Below, one piece after another: positions 1-8,733 of a stretch of DNA of 64,000 nt (position 1 is its first letter; each line of letters begins with the position of its first letter). A program made the position numbers and the translations under genes. The DNA is from Phyllobacterium bourgognense (lineage in GTDB: Bacteria > Pseudomonadota > Alphaproteobacteria > Rhizobiales > Rhizobiaceae), in NCBI RefSeq assembly GCF_003337575.1, contig NZ_QPJM01000001.1:558001-622000 (forward strand), read 5' to 3'. The notes under the pieces were generated by a model, which worked only from the letters and a program-made list of their open reading frames with translations, was not told the DNA's origin and searched no databases.

Positions 1-708
1 ATCTGGATGAAGACAGGCAATTCGCCGGTCACAGAGGCAGACCTTGCTGCAGACAAGTATCTAAAGGACATGTTGCTGACGGCCCGGCCCGACTATGGCT
101 GGATATCGGAAGAGACCCTCGATGAACGGGTAGTCTCACCGAGACAACGGTTCTTTGTGGTCGATCCGATCGATGGAACTCGAGCCTTTATCGAAGGGCA
201 GGATGTCTGGTGTGTCAGCGTTGCCGTCATTGAAAATGGGCGGCCTGTCGCAGGTGTCCTCGACTGTCCTGCGCGCAACGAAATATTCACGGCAGTGCCA
301 GGTTTCGGGGCGGTACAAAACGGCAGTGCTATTCGCGTCCAGGCCGAGAACCAACCATTCAAGGTAGCGGGTCCTGCTGCATTCTTGAAAAGACTGCCCG
401 AGCGGTTCCTTGCTCCCATCGAACATGCTCCTTATGTGGCCTCGCTGGCTTATCGGATTGCCATGGTGGCGCGTGGCGATATTGCCGGGACTTTTGTGCG
501 CCCCAATTCGCATGACTGGGATTTGGCTGCTGCGGACCTCATCCTTTCGGAGGCGGGTGGCAATGTCTTGACAGCGGATGGCAAGCCACTCACCTACGGC
601 TTGCGCAATACCAGCACTGGCGATTATCGACATGAGGCGCTCGTTGCAGCCAGCGGTCTACTAATGGATAACATGTTGGCCGTTGTCGCCGAAACCGCCT
701 TCGGATAA
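1..708 (+). CDS. Inositol monophosphatase / CysQ-like bisphosphate nucleotidase, 5' partial
   Basis: Mg2+-dependent phosphatase of the inositol monophosphatase superfamily, probably a 3'(2'),5'-bisphosphate nucleotidase or an inositol-phosphatase-like enzyme. The frame is open to the first base of the window, so the true start lies outside; about 235 residues are visible. Family motifs are clear: DPIDGTRAF, which holds the metal-binding aspartates, and near the end WDLAAADLILSEAGG, the second metal/substrate motif. It heads a run of + strand genes leading into lipid A synthesis (waaA, lpxK), an order common in Hyphomicrobiales; the functional link is not established by the sequence. Substrate cannot be told from the motifs alone. 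Confidence 0.9.
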   Translation: MWMKTGNSPVTEADLAADKYLKDMLLTARPDYGWISEETLDERVVSPRQRFFVVDPIDGTRAFIEGQDVWCVSVAVIENGRPVAGVLDCPARNEIFTAVPGFGAVQNGSAIRVQAENQPFKVAGPAAFLKRLPERFLAPIEHAPYVASLAYRIAMVARGDIAGTFVRPNSHDWDLAAADLILSEAGGNVLTADGKPLTYGLRNTSTGDYRHEALVAASGLLMDNMLAVVAETAFG

Positions 709-748
709 ACAGGCAATAACTTCAATTCGATCATTTGGATGGGCAACC

Positions 749-997
749 ATGAGCGAAAACACATCAGATCAAAAGCAACTGCTTCATCTCGTCTTTGGTG
801 GCGAGCTGAAGAAATTGGGCGGCGTTGAATTTCGCGATCTCGACAAGCTCGATATTGTCGGCATCTACCCAAATTTCGAAACCGCACAGCGCGCGTGGAA
901 ATCCAAAGCACAGCAGACGGTCGATAATGCGCACATGCGCTATTTTATCGTGCACATGCATAAGTTGCTGGATCCAGTCACAGGCAAGGCGGACTGA
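749..997 (+). CDS. DUF4170 family protein
   Basis: Small acidic cytosolic protein of 82 residues with no signal peptide or membrane segment. It matches the DUF4170 pattern: a core reading LVFGGELKKLGGVEFRDL followed by VGIYPNFETAQRAWKSKAQ and an HMRYFIVHMHKLLDP end. I chose the ATG at 749 rather than the earlier in-frame codon at 683, which would overlap the preceding gene. It sits between the phosphatase gene and the DUF374 acyltransferase, a position typical of the family in rhizobia. Its biochemical role is unknown; the conserved place beside lipid A genes suggests but does not prove an envelope-related job. Confidence 0.85.
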   Translation: MSENTSDQKQLLHLVFGGELKKLGGVEFRDLDKLDIVGIYPNFETAQRAWKSKAQQTVDNAHMRYFIVHMHKLLDPVTGKAD

Positions 998-1024
998 TCG
1001 CTGGTGCGGTCACGATCTATCGGC

Positions 1025-1798
1025 ATGAGTGAACACATCCCAGTGGCAACCAAGTCTCCCCGGCGAAAAAGCGGGATGCTGAAACGTTTTTGGCGAAGGG
1101 TGCGTGGTCCCTTGGCAAACTCGCCGATGGTCCGCTCGATGATCGCTTTTCTGATCACGCAGTTTTTCCGGCTGGTCAATGCTACCAACCCGAGGATTCC
1201 TGGTTCCTCCGATCTTGAGGAAATGAAGCGCGGCGGCGAGCCTTTCATTGCAGTTGCCTGGCACGGCCAGCACCTGATGGCGCCCTTCCTGATGCCGAGT
1301 GGTGTTCGCTTCGTTGCCATGTTCTCGAAAAGCAAGGACGCTGAGCTCAATGCACGTGTCGCTGAACGTTTTGGTGTCGAGATCGTACGTGGTTCCGGCG
1401 GAAGAGACCGGGCCAGGGGAACGGTAAAAGGTGGTGCGCGCGCCTTGCTCGCCTTGAAAAAAGCCCTCAAGGAAGGTAAGACCGCTGCCATGATTGCTGA
1501 TATCCCGCACGGGACGCCGCGTGAATCCGGAATTGGCGTCGTCCTTCTTGCCAAGCTGTCTGGCCGTCCAATTCTCCCGATTTGCTACCTGACGTCGAAA
1601 CGAAAAGTTTTGGAGAAGAGCTGGGACAAGACCACCATTCCCTTGCCCTTTGGCAGGTCGGGGCTGATTATTGGCGACCCTATATTCGTGCCGGAGGATG
1701 CCGACGATGCAGTGCTTGAAGCCAAACGTGTCGAATTGACCAACAGTTTGAATGCGAACACCGTTCGGGTGCATGATTTGGTGGATGGTAGAGTATGA
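1025..1798 (+). CDS. DUF374 lysophospholipid acyltransferase-like protein
   Basis: About 257 residues of the LPLAT-like DUF374 family, thought to acylate lipid A or a related glycerolipid at the inner membrane. Visible are a basic N terminus, a hydrophobic stretch (MIAFLITQFF), the AVAWHGQ motif, which stands where other acyltransferases have their catalytic His, and a later IADIPHGTPRESGIG segment. An in-frame GTG lies at 1004, but the ATG at 1025 gives an N terminus more like the family; neither has a strong ribosome binding site. Its stop overlaps the waaA start by four bases, so the two are likely translationally coupled. The exact acceptor lipid is unknown. Confidence 0.87.
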   Translation: MSEHIPVATKSPRRKSGMLKRFWRRVRGPLANSPMVRSMIAFLITQFFRLVNATNPRIPGSSDLEEMKRGGEPFIAVAWHGQHLMAPFLMPSGVRFVAMFSKSKDAELNARVAERFGVEIVRGSGGRDRARGTVKGGARALLALKKALKEGKTAAMIADIPHGTPRESGIGVVLLAKLSGRPILPICYLTSKRKVLEKSWDKTTIPLPFGRSGLIIGDPIFVPEDADDAVLEAKRVELTNSLNANTVRVHDLVDGRV

Positions 1799-3117
1799 GT
1801 GAACGTTGGGCTCGATTTGTCCTGAGCACCTATCGATGGGTCGGTGCAGCAGCCTTCCCGATCGTTGGCGCCTACGTGGCTTTCCGCGCGAGCAAAGGCA
1901 AGGAAGAGCGCGGTCGTCATGGGGAGCGCTACGGCAATGCGAGCGTTGCCCGCCCTTCGGGTCCACTCATTTGGGTTCATGCGGCCAGTGTCGGCGAGAC
2001 ATCGGCTGTCACGCCGCTTGTGGAAGCAATCATCGACACGGGCATCCATGTGGTTCTGACGACGGGCACCGTCACATCGGCGAAGATGGTGCAGGAACGC
2101 CTCGGCGACCGGGTCATTCATCAATACGTCCCGCTTGACCTGAAACCTGCAGTCGATCGTTTTCTAACCCACTGGCAGCCAGATCTCGCAGTCATCTGCG
2201 AATCCGAAATCTGGCCGATGACGATCCTCGAACTCGGGACGCGCCGGGTCCCGCAAGTTCTGGTCAACGGCCGTTTGTCGGATCGCTCTTTCGCATCATG
2301 GCACAGGCGCGCGTCAATCGCCGAAGCCTTGTTCGAGAACCTTGCGCATGTCGTCGCCCAATCCGAAGTCGATGGCGAACGGTTCCGCGCGCTTGGTGCA
2401 AGACCGGTGACAGTTTCGGGCAATCTGAAAGTCGACACGGCCGTGCCGCCGGTAAACAACGCGGAGCTTGCTTCGCTGCAACGTATGATCGGACCGCGCA
2501 AGATATGGGCAGCCATTTCAACCCACCAGGGCGAAGAGGCGGTCGTCGCGCAGGTCCACCATATGCTGAAGGCCAGGCATCGCGACTTGCTGACCATCAT
2601 CGTTCCCCGCCATCCGGATCGTGCAGCGCAGATTGCAGCCGAGATTGAGAAGTTGGGCATGAAGGTCGCGCTGCGTAGCCGCGGTGATCAGATTGAGCCC
2701 GATACCGACATTTATCTTGGCGATACTATAGGCGACATGGGACTTTATCTGCGGCTGACGGAAATCGCTTTTGTCGGCCGCTCGTTGACAGCCCAGGGCG
2801 GGCAAAACCCCCTTGAACCTGCCATGCTGAAGTCCGCTATTCTTTCCGGGCGAAATGTCCAGAATTTCCGAGATTCCTACCAGCGTCTGATCAAGAATGG
2901 CGGCGCCAAGCTTGTGCGCGACAAGGACATGCTGGCTGGGGCGGTGAATTACCTTTTCAACAATCCCGCAGAACGTCAGATCATGATCGATGCCGGGTTG
3001 AAAACCGTCGAAGACATGCGCGGTTCGCTGACCCGCACCATGACGGCGCTTGAGCCTTTTATTCAGCCGCTGGTTCTTCAGGCACGTCTGAGCAATCGCG
3101 AAGGCGGCTGGAAATGA
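1795..3117 (+). CDS. waaA: 3-deoxy-D-manno-octulosonic acid (Kdo) transferase
   Basis: Transfers Kdo from CMP-Kdo to the lipid A precursor at the cytoplasmic face of the inner membrane. The 440 residues fit the usual length. There is an N-terminal hydrophobic anchor (VGAAAFPIVGAYVAF), the HAASVGE motif with the catalytic glutamate region, CESEIWPM, and a GT-B-fold C-terminal half with NPLEPAMLKSAILSG near the nucleotide-sugar site. The start overlaps the preceding gene (ATGA) and the stop overlaps lpxK (ATGA), so the acyltransferase, waaA and lpxK form a tightly coupled set. Kdo addition and the LpxK kinase act successively in the Raetz pathway. Confidence 0.97.
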   Translation: MSERWARFVLSTYRWVGAAAFPIVGAYVAFRASKGKEERGRHGERYGNASVARPSGPLIWVHAASVGETSAVTPLVEAIIDTGIHVVLTTGTVTSAKMVQERLGDRVIHQYVPLDLKPAVDRFLTHWQPDLAVICESEIWPMTILELGTRRVPQVLVNGRLSDRSFASWHRRASIAEALFENLAHVVAQSEVDGERFRALGARPVTVSGNLKVDTAVPPVNNAELASLQRMIGPRKIWAAISTHQGEEAVVAQVHHMLKARHRDLLTIIVPRHPDRAAQIAAEIEKLGMKVALRSRGDQIEPDTDIYLGDTIGDMGLYLRLTEIAFVGRSLTAQGGQNPLEPAMLKSAILSGRNVQNFRDSYQRLIKNGGAKLVRDKDMLAGAVNYLFNNPAERQIMIDAGLKTVEDMRGSLTRTMTALEPFIQPLVLQARLSNREGGWK

Positions 3118-4145
3118 CGAGTGAGGCGCCTCCGTTCTGGTGGGAGAAACCGGACTGGCGCGCTCGGGCTCTGAGCCCTCTCTCAAAAATATATGGAATG
3201 GTTGCCGGACGGCGTATTCGGCGGGCCAAACCGCCAGCCATACCTGTACCTGTACTGTGCATAGGTAACTTTACCCTGGGCGGAGCAGGCAAAACGCCGA
3301 CATCAATAGCGTTTGCGCAGGCGGCGACTGCAGCAGGTCTCAAGCCAGGCATTGTTTCGCGTGGTTATGGCGGCGCATTCTCCGGTCTGCACCGCGTCGA
3401 TCTGGACCATGATAGTGCCCGCCATGTCGGCGACGAGCCGATGCTGCTCGCACGGCACGCACCGGTGGTCGTGTGCACAGATCGCCTTGCCGGTGCGAAG
3501 TCCTTGCAGGACGCGGGATGCGACTTCATCATCATGGACGATGGCTTCCAGAGCGCCCGTCTTCACTTCGATTATGCTCTGCTTGTCGTAGATGCCGGAC
3601 GCGGCATCGGCAATGGCCACGTCTTCCCGGGTGGCCCCTTGCGCGCGCCCTTGATCGACCAGTTGGTTCGTACCGACGCGTTGCTGAAGATCGGCACAGC
3701 GAACGGCGCTGACAAACTTGTCCGGAACGCTGCGCGTGCGGCGAAGCCCGTTTACGAGGCCATCCTCAAACCCAAAGCATTGGAAGGGATAGCAGATAAA
3801 CCGTTACTCGCTTTTGCGGGCATTGGCGATCCATCCAAATTTTTCAGGACGCTTGAAGAGGCGGGTGCCAAGGTCGAGCAAACAAGATCGTTCCCCGACC
3901 ATCATCCCTATAAGGACGAGGACGTTGCCGATCTTCTCAGGGACGCCGGCAAGGACGGTCTTACTTTGATTACTACGGCAAAGGACCAGGTGCGGTTGCT
4001 GGACGGTAGCCCGGCCGTGAAAGAGTTCGCGTCGCGGGTCCTGGTTCTGGAGGTGGAGCTCGTCTTCAGTCATCCTCAGACTGCGTTACGCATCATTCGG
4101 GAAACACGAGATCGCGCCCGGATGCGTTCTCTCAAACGCTCATAA
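3114..4145 (+). CDS. lpxK: Tetraacyldisaccharide 4'-kinase
   Basis: ATP-dependent kinase that phosphorylates the 4' position of the tetraacyldisaccharide lipid A precursor at the inner membrane. At 343 residues it has normal length. The Walker A loop is seen in GNFTLGGAGKTPTSIAFA around residue 60, preceded by the family's N-terminal PFWWEKPDW segment. It overlaps waaA by four bases. At its other end its TAA stop runs into the TGA stop of the convergent lipoprotein gene: the two genes share six bases, so there is no room for a separate terminator between them. Confidence 0.97.
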   Translation: MTSEAPPFWWEKPDWRARALSPLSKIYGMVAGRRIRRAKPPAIPVPVLCIGNFTLGGAGKTPTSIAFAQAATAAGLKPGIVSRGYGGAFSGLHRVDLDHDSARHVGDEPMLLARHAPVVVCTDRLAGAKSLQDAGCDFIIMDDGFQSARLHFDYALLVVDAGRGIGNGHVFPGGPLRAPLIDQLVRTDALLKIGTANGADKLVRNAARAAKPVYEAILKPKALEGIADKPLLAFAGIGDPSKFFRTLEEAGAKVEQTRSFPDHHPYKDEDVADLLRDAGKDGLTLITTAKDQVRLLDGSPAVKEFASRVLVLEVELVFSHPQTALRIIRETRDRARMRSLKRS

Positions 4146-4595
4146 CCGCCCGCGGAAATTCCGAATTCTCGGTGGTGCTTCACGCATGGGTATATCGAGG
4201 TTGCGCCCAGTCGTCTGGCTGAAGTTGCGGTCATTCGAGAAAAGAATAGTGCCTCCACGCCGAATTTCGACGGAAAGCGCAACGCGGGGCGCCGATCCGC
4301 TCGCTGGAATCTCGATCTCATATGCCACAGGAAAATGGCCATTGCGGTTGAGAGTGAAGCTCATCCCGCCAATCTTGGGCATGTGGGAAGAATTCCCGCC
4401 TGTGGCGTCATAGGCGTTGATGTATACAACCGAACTTGCCGTAAGCCACGTATAGGGAGAACCTCGCAGATAGCCGCGTATAGTTTTCGTTGGTCCGCTA
4501 TAGACCGGCTCGCGGCTCGCGCTATCTGTGGTGCAGCCGCTTGCCAGCGTAGCGGCAGCAAGAAGCGAAAGTAATACCGCGCGCCTCGAGCGCAT
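4140..4595 (-). CDS. YbaY/YscW-like lipoprotein
   Basis: Putative envelope lipoprotein of 151 residues. The first residues form a lipoprotein signal peptide ending in the lipobox LASGC, so the mature protein should start at Cys21. The remainder (a strand-rich domain with TKTIRGYLRG, then GHFPVAYEIEIP and ILFSNDRNFSQTTG) fits the YbaY/YscW lipoprotein domain, a small beta-sandwich. In E. coli YbaY and in type III secretion pilotins this fold is periplasmic; no secretion genes are nearby, so a pilotin role is not supported. It lies 1 base from DUF2093 in the same direction and may share its transcript. Confidence 0.75.
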   Translation of the reverse strand: MRSRRAVLLSLLAAATLASGCTTDSASREPVYSGPTKTIRGYLRGSPYTWLTASSVVYINAYDATGGNSSHMPKIGGMSFTLNRNGHFPVAYEIEIPASGSAPRVALSVEIRRGGTILFSNDRNFSQTTGRNLDIPMREAPPRIRNFRGRL

Positions 4596-4596
4596 C

Positions 4597-4833
4597 TCAG
4601 GCCTTGTTGCGTTGACGCAGAGCGGGGTTCATCTCGATCTCGCGCTCCAATGAAATCCGTGCGTCGGCGTAGGCTTCCTGCCGCGCGACGCTCCAATACT
4701 TCAGTTCGTCAAGCGGGATCTTGTCGGAGGTAACGGAACACAAGACGTAGGAGCCCGGCGACAGGACCTGGAAATCACCGTCGAGATAGCGGATTTTGGC
4801 TTCGCGCGAGCCAGGGCCTTCAAATCTGTTCAT
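4597..4833 (-). CDS. DUF2093 family protein
   Basis: A 78-residue cytosolic protein of the DUF2093 family, recognised from EAKIRYLDGDFQVLSPGSYV, then CSVTSDKIPLDELKYWSV and RQEAYADA. Function is unknown. The gene is read from - strand, downstream of mutL (62 bases apart) and directly upstream of the lipoprotein gene, an order conserved in many Hyphomicrobiales. The C-terminal tail is rich in charged residues and no transmembrane segment is present. The ATG at 4833 is the only reasonable start in frame. Confidence 0.88.
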   Translation of the reverse strand: MNRFEGPGSREAKIRYLDGDFQVLSPGSYVLCSVTSDKIPLDELKYWSVARQEAYADARISLEREIEMNPALRQRNKA

Positions 4834-4895
4834 AAATGCGTTCCGATTTTATCAATTCATTTCATTTAGGCGCCCGTGGTCATGCCGGTCAAGAC

Positions 4896-6755
4896 TCACC
4901 TGCGGCCAAACAAGCGCTCAATGTCCGTCAACTTCAATTCAATATAGGTGGGGCGGCCGTGATTACAGGTACCGGAGCCTGGAGTTTCCTCCATCTGGCG
5001 CAGCAGGGCATTCATTTCGTCGGGTTTCAAGCGTCGTCCGGCGCGAACAGAGCCATGGCACGCCATGGTTGCAGCGACGTGATCGAGAATGGCTTTGAGA
5101 CCGTCCGACGTATCGTGTTCGGCAATTTCATCAGCGAGATCGCGGATCAGTTTCTGCGTATCGATTTCTCCCAGCATGGAGGGCGTTTCACGCACGGCGA
5201 TCGCACCTGGCCCGAAAGATTCAATACCAAGGCCGAAGCGCGCCAGCGTCTCCGCGTGGGCTACAAGCCGCCCGACATCTTCTTCCGGCAGATCGACGAT
5301 TTCGGGGATGAGCAGCATCTGCGCGGGCAGGGGCTTCGAATGAAGCGCATTTTTCAGTGCCTCATAGACCAGCCGCTCGTGGGCCGCATGCTGGTCGACA
5401 ATGACCAGACTGTCTTCTGTCTGTGAGACGATATAATTGGAATGAATCTGCGCTCTTGCGGCCCCGAGCGGTGCCGACAACAGCTCTTGTGGAGCCTCAG
5501 CCATGCCAGCCCGTGTGTCTGCGGCAAGCGCCGCAGCGCCATCATATAGAAACGCCTGAACGGTTTCTGCAAAACCGCCCCCGTTGTGCGAGGCGGCGGG
5601 TTCTGTTTCGAACGGACGATAAGGTGATTGCTGGACATTGTAGTTCTGATTGACCGCAGCTGCGCCCTGCCAGCGCTGTGCTGCTGCTGGCCGAACTGGT
5701 TCTATGCCGCCACGCCGGAACGAATTCAGCATCGCCTCGGCGCCGCTGGTCGCGGCGCGGATGCCGGATTGCCCGAGTGCTTCGCGAATGGCCCCGACGA
5801 TCAACCCCCGCACCAGCCCAGGATCGCGGAAGCGCACATCGGCTTTGGCGGGATGCACATTGACGTCAACAAGAGCCGGATCAAGATTGAGGAACAGCAC
5901 GACTACCGGATGCCGGTCGCGCGAAATCACATCGGCATAGGCGCCGCGTATCGCGCCCCAGATTTGCTTGTCGCGGACGGGGCGTCCGTTCACATAGGCA
6001 AATTGCTGCAGGCTGTTGGCGCGGTTGAATGCAGGAATGCCGGCAAAGCCCGACAGGCGTACACCATCGCGCATTGCGTCGATAGCAATGGCGTTTTCGG
6101 GAAATTCCTTGCCAAGCACCTGCGAAATGCGCTCCAGCATGCCTGCCGACCCCGCGCCGGTTGCGGCGAGATCCAAAGGTGTGCGGTCGCTTCCGGCAAT
6201 TGAAAAGCGAATATGTGGAAACGCGATTGCGACGCGCTTGACCACATCGCTTATGGCTGAAGCTTCGGCGCGATCCGTTTTCATGAACTTCAGTCGTGCC
6301 GGCGTCGCAAAAAACAGATCACGCACTTCTGCAATCGTTCCGCCATTCATTGGCGTCGGGCGAGGCCCCTCCAGGCGTCCGCCGTGAACGTTGATCTCAA
6401 AACCGGAATCCGCCTCGGCTATCCGCGATTTCATTGAAAGCCGCGATACCGAGCCGATCGATGGCAATGCTTCACCGCGAAAGCCGAGCGCGCGTATGTC
6501 ATGAACATTGTCGGTTAGCTTTGAAGTACAGTGACGCGCAACGGCGAGAGTTAGCTCGTCAAACGGAATCCCCGATCCATTGTCGCTGACGCGGATCAAA
6601 TTCTTGCCACCGCCTGCGGTAACGATATCAATGTGGGTTGCGCCGGCATCGATGGCATTCTCGACGAGTTCTTTCACTACGCTCGCCGGACGTTCGATGA
6701 CTTCGCCCGCGGCGATCTGGTTTATGATTGTTTCGGTCAGCTGCTTGATAGCCAT
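4896..6755 (-). CDS. mutL: DNA mismatch repair protein MutL
   Basis: Couples mismatch recognition by MutS to strand removal. The 619 residues comprise an N-terminal GHKL ATPase ([29 protein letters not shown]) joined by a variable linker (about residues 330-430) to a C-terminal dimerisation domain. That domain carries [12 protein letters not shown] from residue 454, matching the DQHA-x2-E-x4-E metal site of MutL proteins that nick DNA themselves, along with ACHGSVRAG and a CNHGRPT end. It is therefore probably an endonuclease-type MutL, unlike the E. coli protein. It is divergent from the acyl-CoA dehydrogenase gene, with 135 bases between their starts. Confidence 0.97.
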   Translation of the reverse strand: MAIKQLTETIINQIAAGEVIERPASVVKELVENAIDAGATHIDIVTAGGGKNLIRVSDNGSGIPFDELTLAVARHCTSKLTDNVHDIRALGFRGEALPSIGSVSRLSMKSRIAEADSGFEINVHGGRLEGPRPTPMNGGTIAEVRDLFFATPARLKFMKTDRAEASAISDVVKRVAIAFPHIRFSIAGSDRTPLDLAATGAGSAGMLERISQVLGKEFPENAIAIDAMRDGVRLSGFAGIPAFNRANSLQQFAYVNGRPVRDKQIWGAIRGAYADVISRDRHPVVVLFLNLDPALVDVNVHPAKADVRFRDPGLVRGLIVGAIREALGQSGIRAATSGAEAMLNSFRRGGIEPVRPAAAQRWQGAAAVNQNYNVQQSPYRPFETEPAASHNGGGFAETVQAFLYDGAAALAADTRAGMAEAPQELLSAPLGAARAQIHSNYIVSQTEDSLVIVDQHAAHERLVYEALKNALHSKPLPAQMLLIPEIVDLPEEDVGRLVAHAETLARFGLGIESFGPGAIAVRETPSMLGEIDTQKLIRDLADEIAEHDTSDGLKAILDHVAATMACHGSVRAGRRLKPDEMNALLRQMEETPGSGTCNHGRPTYIELKLTDIERLFGRR

Positions 6756-6890
6756 CGAAAACCTATACTGGATTCGTCCTACGACGGAAATCCGGCGGGT
6801 TGGCTGTCCTCAGGAAACATTTGGACATCCATCTGGCTTTGGACACAAAATTGATGATAGGTCTTTCCTACAATCAAGGAGGAAACTCAA

Positions 6891-8081
6891 ATGGCCAATT
6901 CGAAGCCGTCTTTTGTCTGGACTGATCCCTTTCTCTTGGAAGATCAATTGACCGAAGACGAGCGGATGATCCGCGACAGCGCCCGGGCCTTCGCGCAAAG
7001 CGAGCTGCTGCCGCGTATCGAAGAGGCTTATCTGGAAGAGAAGACCGATCCAGAACTTTTCAGGCTGATGGGCGATTCCGGCCTTCTTGGTGTCACCTTG
7101 CCTGAGGAATACGGTACCGCCGGAGCATCTTATGTGGCATACGGCCTCGTGGCCCGAGAAGTCGAGCGTGTCGACAGCGGTTATCGCTCCATGATGAGCG
7201 TCCAGTCGTCGCTGGTCATGTATCCGATCTATGCGTACGGCTCCGAGAAGCAGCGCAAGAAATACCTTCCAAAGCTTGCTTCGGGCGAGTGGATTGGCTG
7301 TTTCGGACTGACCGAGCCGGATGCCGGCTCGGATCCCGCCGGAATGAAAACCCGCGCGACAAAAGTCGCGGATGGCTATCGCCTGTCCGGCTCGAAGATG
7401 TGGATTTCCAATTCACCCATCGCCGACGTTTTTGTCGTCTGGGCTAAATCTGACGCGCATGATGGCCAGATCAGGGGATTCGTCCTGGAAAAGGGCATGC
7501 AGGGCCTTTCTGCGCCGAAGATCGGCGGAAAGCTGTCGCTGCGTGCATCGATAACGGGCGAAATCGTAATGGACGGCGTCGTCGTTGGTGAGGAGCATTT
7601 GCTGCCGAATGTTTCCGGCCTGAAGGGGCCTTTCGGTTGCCTCAATCGCGCTCGCTACGGCATCTCCTGGGGTGTAATGGGCGCTGCGGAGGATTGCTGG
7701 CAGCGCACAGTGCAATACGGGCTTGATCGCAAGCAGTTCGGGCGGCCACTCGCCGCTACACAGCTCTTTCAGAAGAAATTCGCTGACATGCAGACGGAAA
7801 TTGCTCTCGGGCTACAAGCCTCGTTGCGCGTTGGCCGTTTGATGGACGAAGACAAAGTCGCACCAGAGATGATCAGTTTGATCAAGCGAAACAATTGCGG
7901 CAAAGCGCTGGATATTGCCCGTGTCGCCCGCGATATGCATGGCGGCAATGGCATCCAGATCGGCTATCATGTCATGCGGCACGCGCAGAACCTTGAGACC
8001 GTCAATACCTATGAGGGCACGCACGACGTGCACGCCCTCATTCTAGGCCGCGCCCAGACGGGTATCCAGGCGTTCTTCTAA
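6891..8081 (+). CDS. gcdH: Glutaryl-CoA dehydrogenase
   Basis: FAD enzyme of the acyl-CoA dehydrogenase family that oxidises and decarboxylates glutaryl-CoA to crotonyl-CoA in lysine and tryptophan breakdown. The 396 residues match GCDH rather than general acyl-CoA dehydrogenases: [35 protein letters not shown], the FAD/substrate region [19 protein letters not shown], and the catalytic base Glu375 in [16 protein letters not shown] ribosome binding site (AAGGAGG) lies just ahead of the ATG. Its stop is 2 bases from the stop of the convergent gene. Confidence 0.94.
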   Translation: MANSKPSFVWTDPFLLEDQLTEDERMIRDSARAFAQSELLPRIEEAYLEEKTDPELFRLMGDSGLLGVTLPEEYGTAGASYVAYGLVAREVERVDSGYRSMMSVQSSLVMYPIYAYGSEKQRKKYLPKLASGEWIGCFGLTEPDAGSDPAGMKTRATKVADGYRLSGSKMWISNSPIADVFVVWAKSDAHDGQIRGFVLEKGMQGLSAPKIGGKLSLRASITGEIVMDGVVVGEEHLLPNVSGLKGPFGCLNRARYGISWGVMGAAEDCWQRTVQYGLDRKQFGRPLAATQLFQKKFADMQTEIALGLQASLRVGRLMDEDKVAPEMISLIKRNNCGKALDIARVARDMHGGNGIQIGYHVMRHAQNLETVNTYEGTHDVHALILGRAQTGIQAFF

Positions 8082-8083
8082 AG

Positions 8084-8422
8084 CTAGCCCTTCTGCTGTT
8101 TGACGATGCCATAAATATTGGTTGAGCGTGCGCCGGAGCGGCAATAGGCAAGGACAGGTCCTTCCGCTTCCTCCAGCGCTTTGGCCATGGCGTCGACGTC
8201 GTCCTGGGTCAGTTGGCCGGAGATAACCGGAACATAATAAATCGGAATGCCTGCTTTTTCGGCAACCTGAGAAATTTCAGCGAAATCTGGCTGGTCCGGC
8301 GCTTCGCCGTCCGGACGGTTGCAAATCAGCGCCTGATAGCCCGCGGCAACAATATCGCGCACATCATCTGGTGAAATCTGGCCGGTCACGGCAAAATCTT
8401 CGTCAATCTGACGGATGTCCAT
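8084..8422 (-). CDS. TIGR01244 family phosphatase/sulfurtransferase-like protein
   Basis: A 112-residue protein resembling the DSP-like domain of the TIGR01244 family (also found fused to the beta-lactamase-like protein Blh). The active-site loop is seen in LAYCRSGARSTNIYG: Cys-x5-Arg, with the Cys and Arg of cysteine-phosphatase and rhodanese loops. The frame is open further upstream, but the ATG at 8422 has a good AAGGA eight bases ahead, so I start there. In other bacteria relatives are linked to sulfide handling and biofilm control; nothing here shows the substrate. It converges on gcdH. Confidence 0.85.
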   Translation of the reverse strand: MDIRQIDEDFAVTGQISPDDVRDIVAAGYQALICNRPDGEAPDQPDFAEISQVAEKAGIPIYYVPVISGQLTQDDVDAMAKALEEAEGPVLAYCRSGARSTNIYGIVKQQKG

Positions 8423-8673
8423 TTTATGTCCTTGGAAGAGTTGGTGTCGAAGTACCATACATCAAAAGGAGGCCATTGCCATATCAAAGCATCTTTCCTC
8501 TCCGTCCATGCCCATTAAATCAGCATATATAACTATGTGACTAAAGTATGAGCTAAAGGGGGTTGCGAAAGCGTCCGAACCAAACAACTTGCAAAAAATG
8601 CATTGACTATGAAAACTCATAATATGCTGATAATTTTGAATAATTCAGATGTCTTTAACCGACGAACACGACT

Positions 8674-8689
8674 TGGCACGCTCGTTGCT
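8674..8689 (+). promoter_or_regulatory. Sigma-54 promoter of the urt operon
   Basis: TGGCAC, five bases, then TTGCT: an exact match to the -24/-12 consensus of RpoN-dependent promoters. It lies about 45 bases ahead of the urtA start within the 311-base gene-free stretch 8423-8733. Urea uptake under nitrogen limitation via NtrC and sigma-54 is well known in bacteria, so the site makes biological sense. I see no convincing full NtrC dyad upstream; a weak TGCA-n5-TGCA arrangement occurs near 8591-8603. The rest of the stretch is AT-rich with nothing else recognised. Confidence 0.85.
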
Positions 8690-8733
8690 TAGAACTCCTT
8701 TGGTACCAACAACCAAAAGAGGGGTTCACCTGA

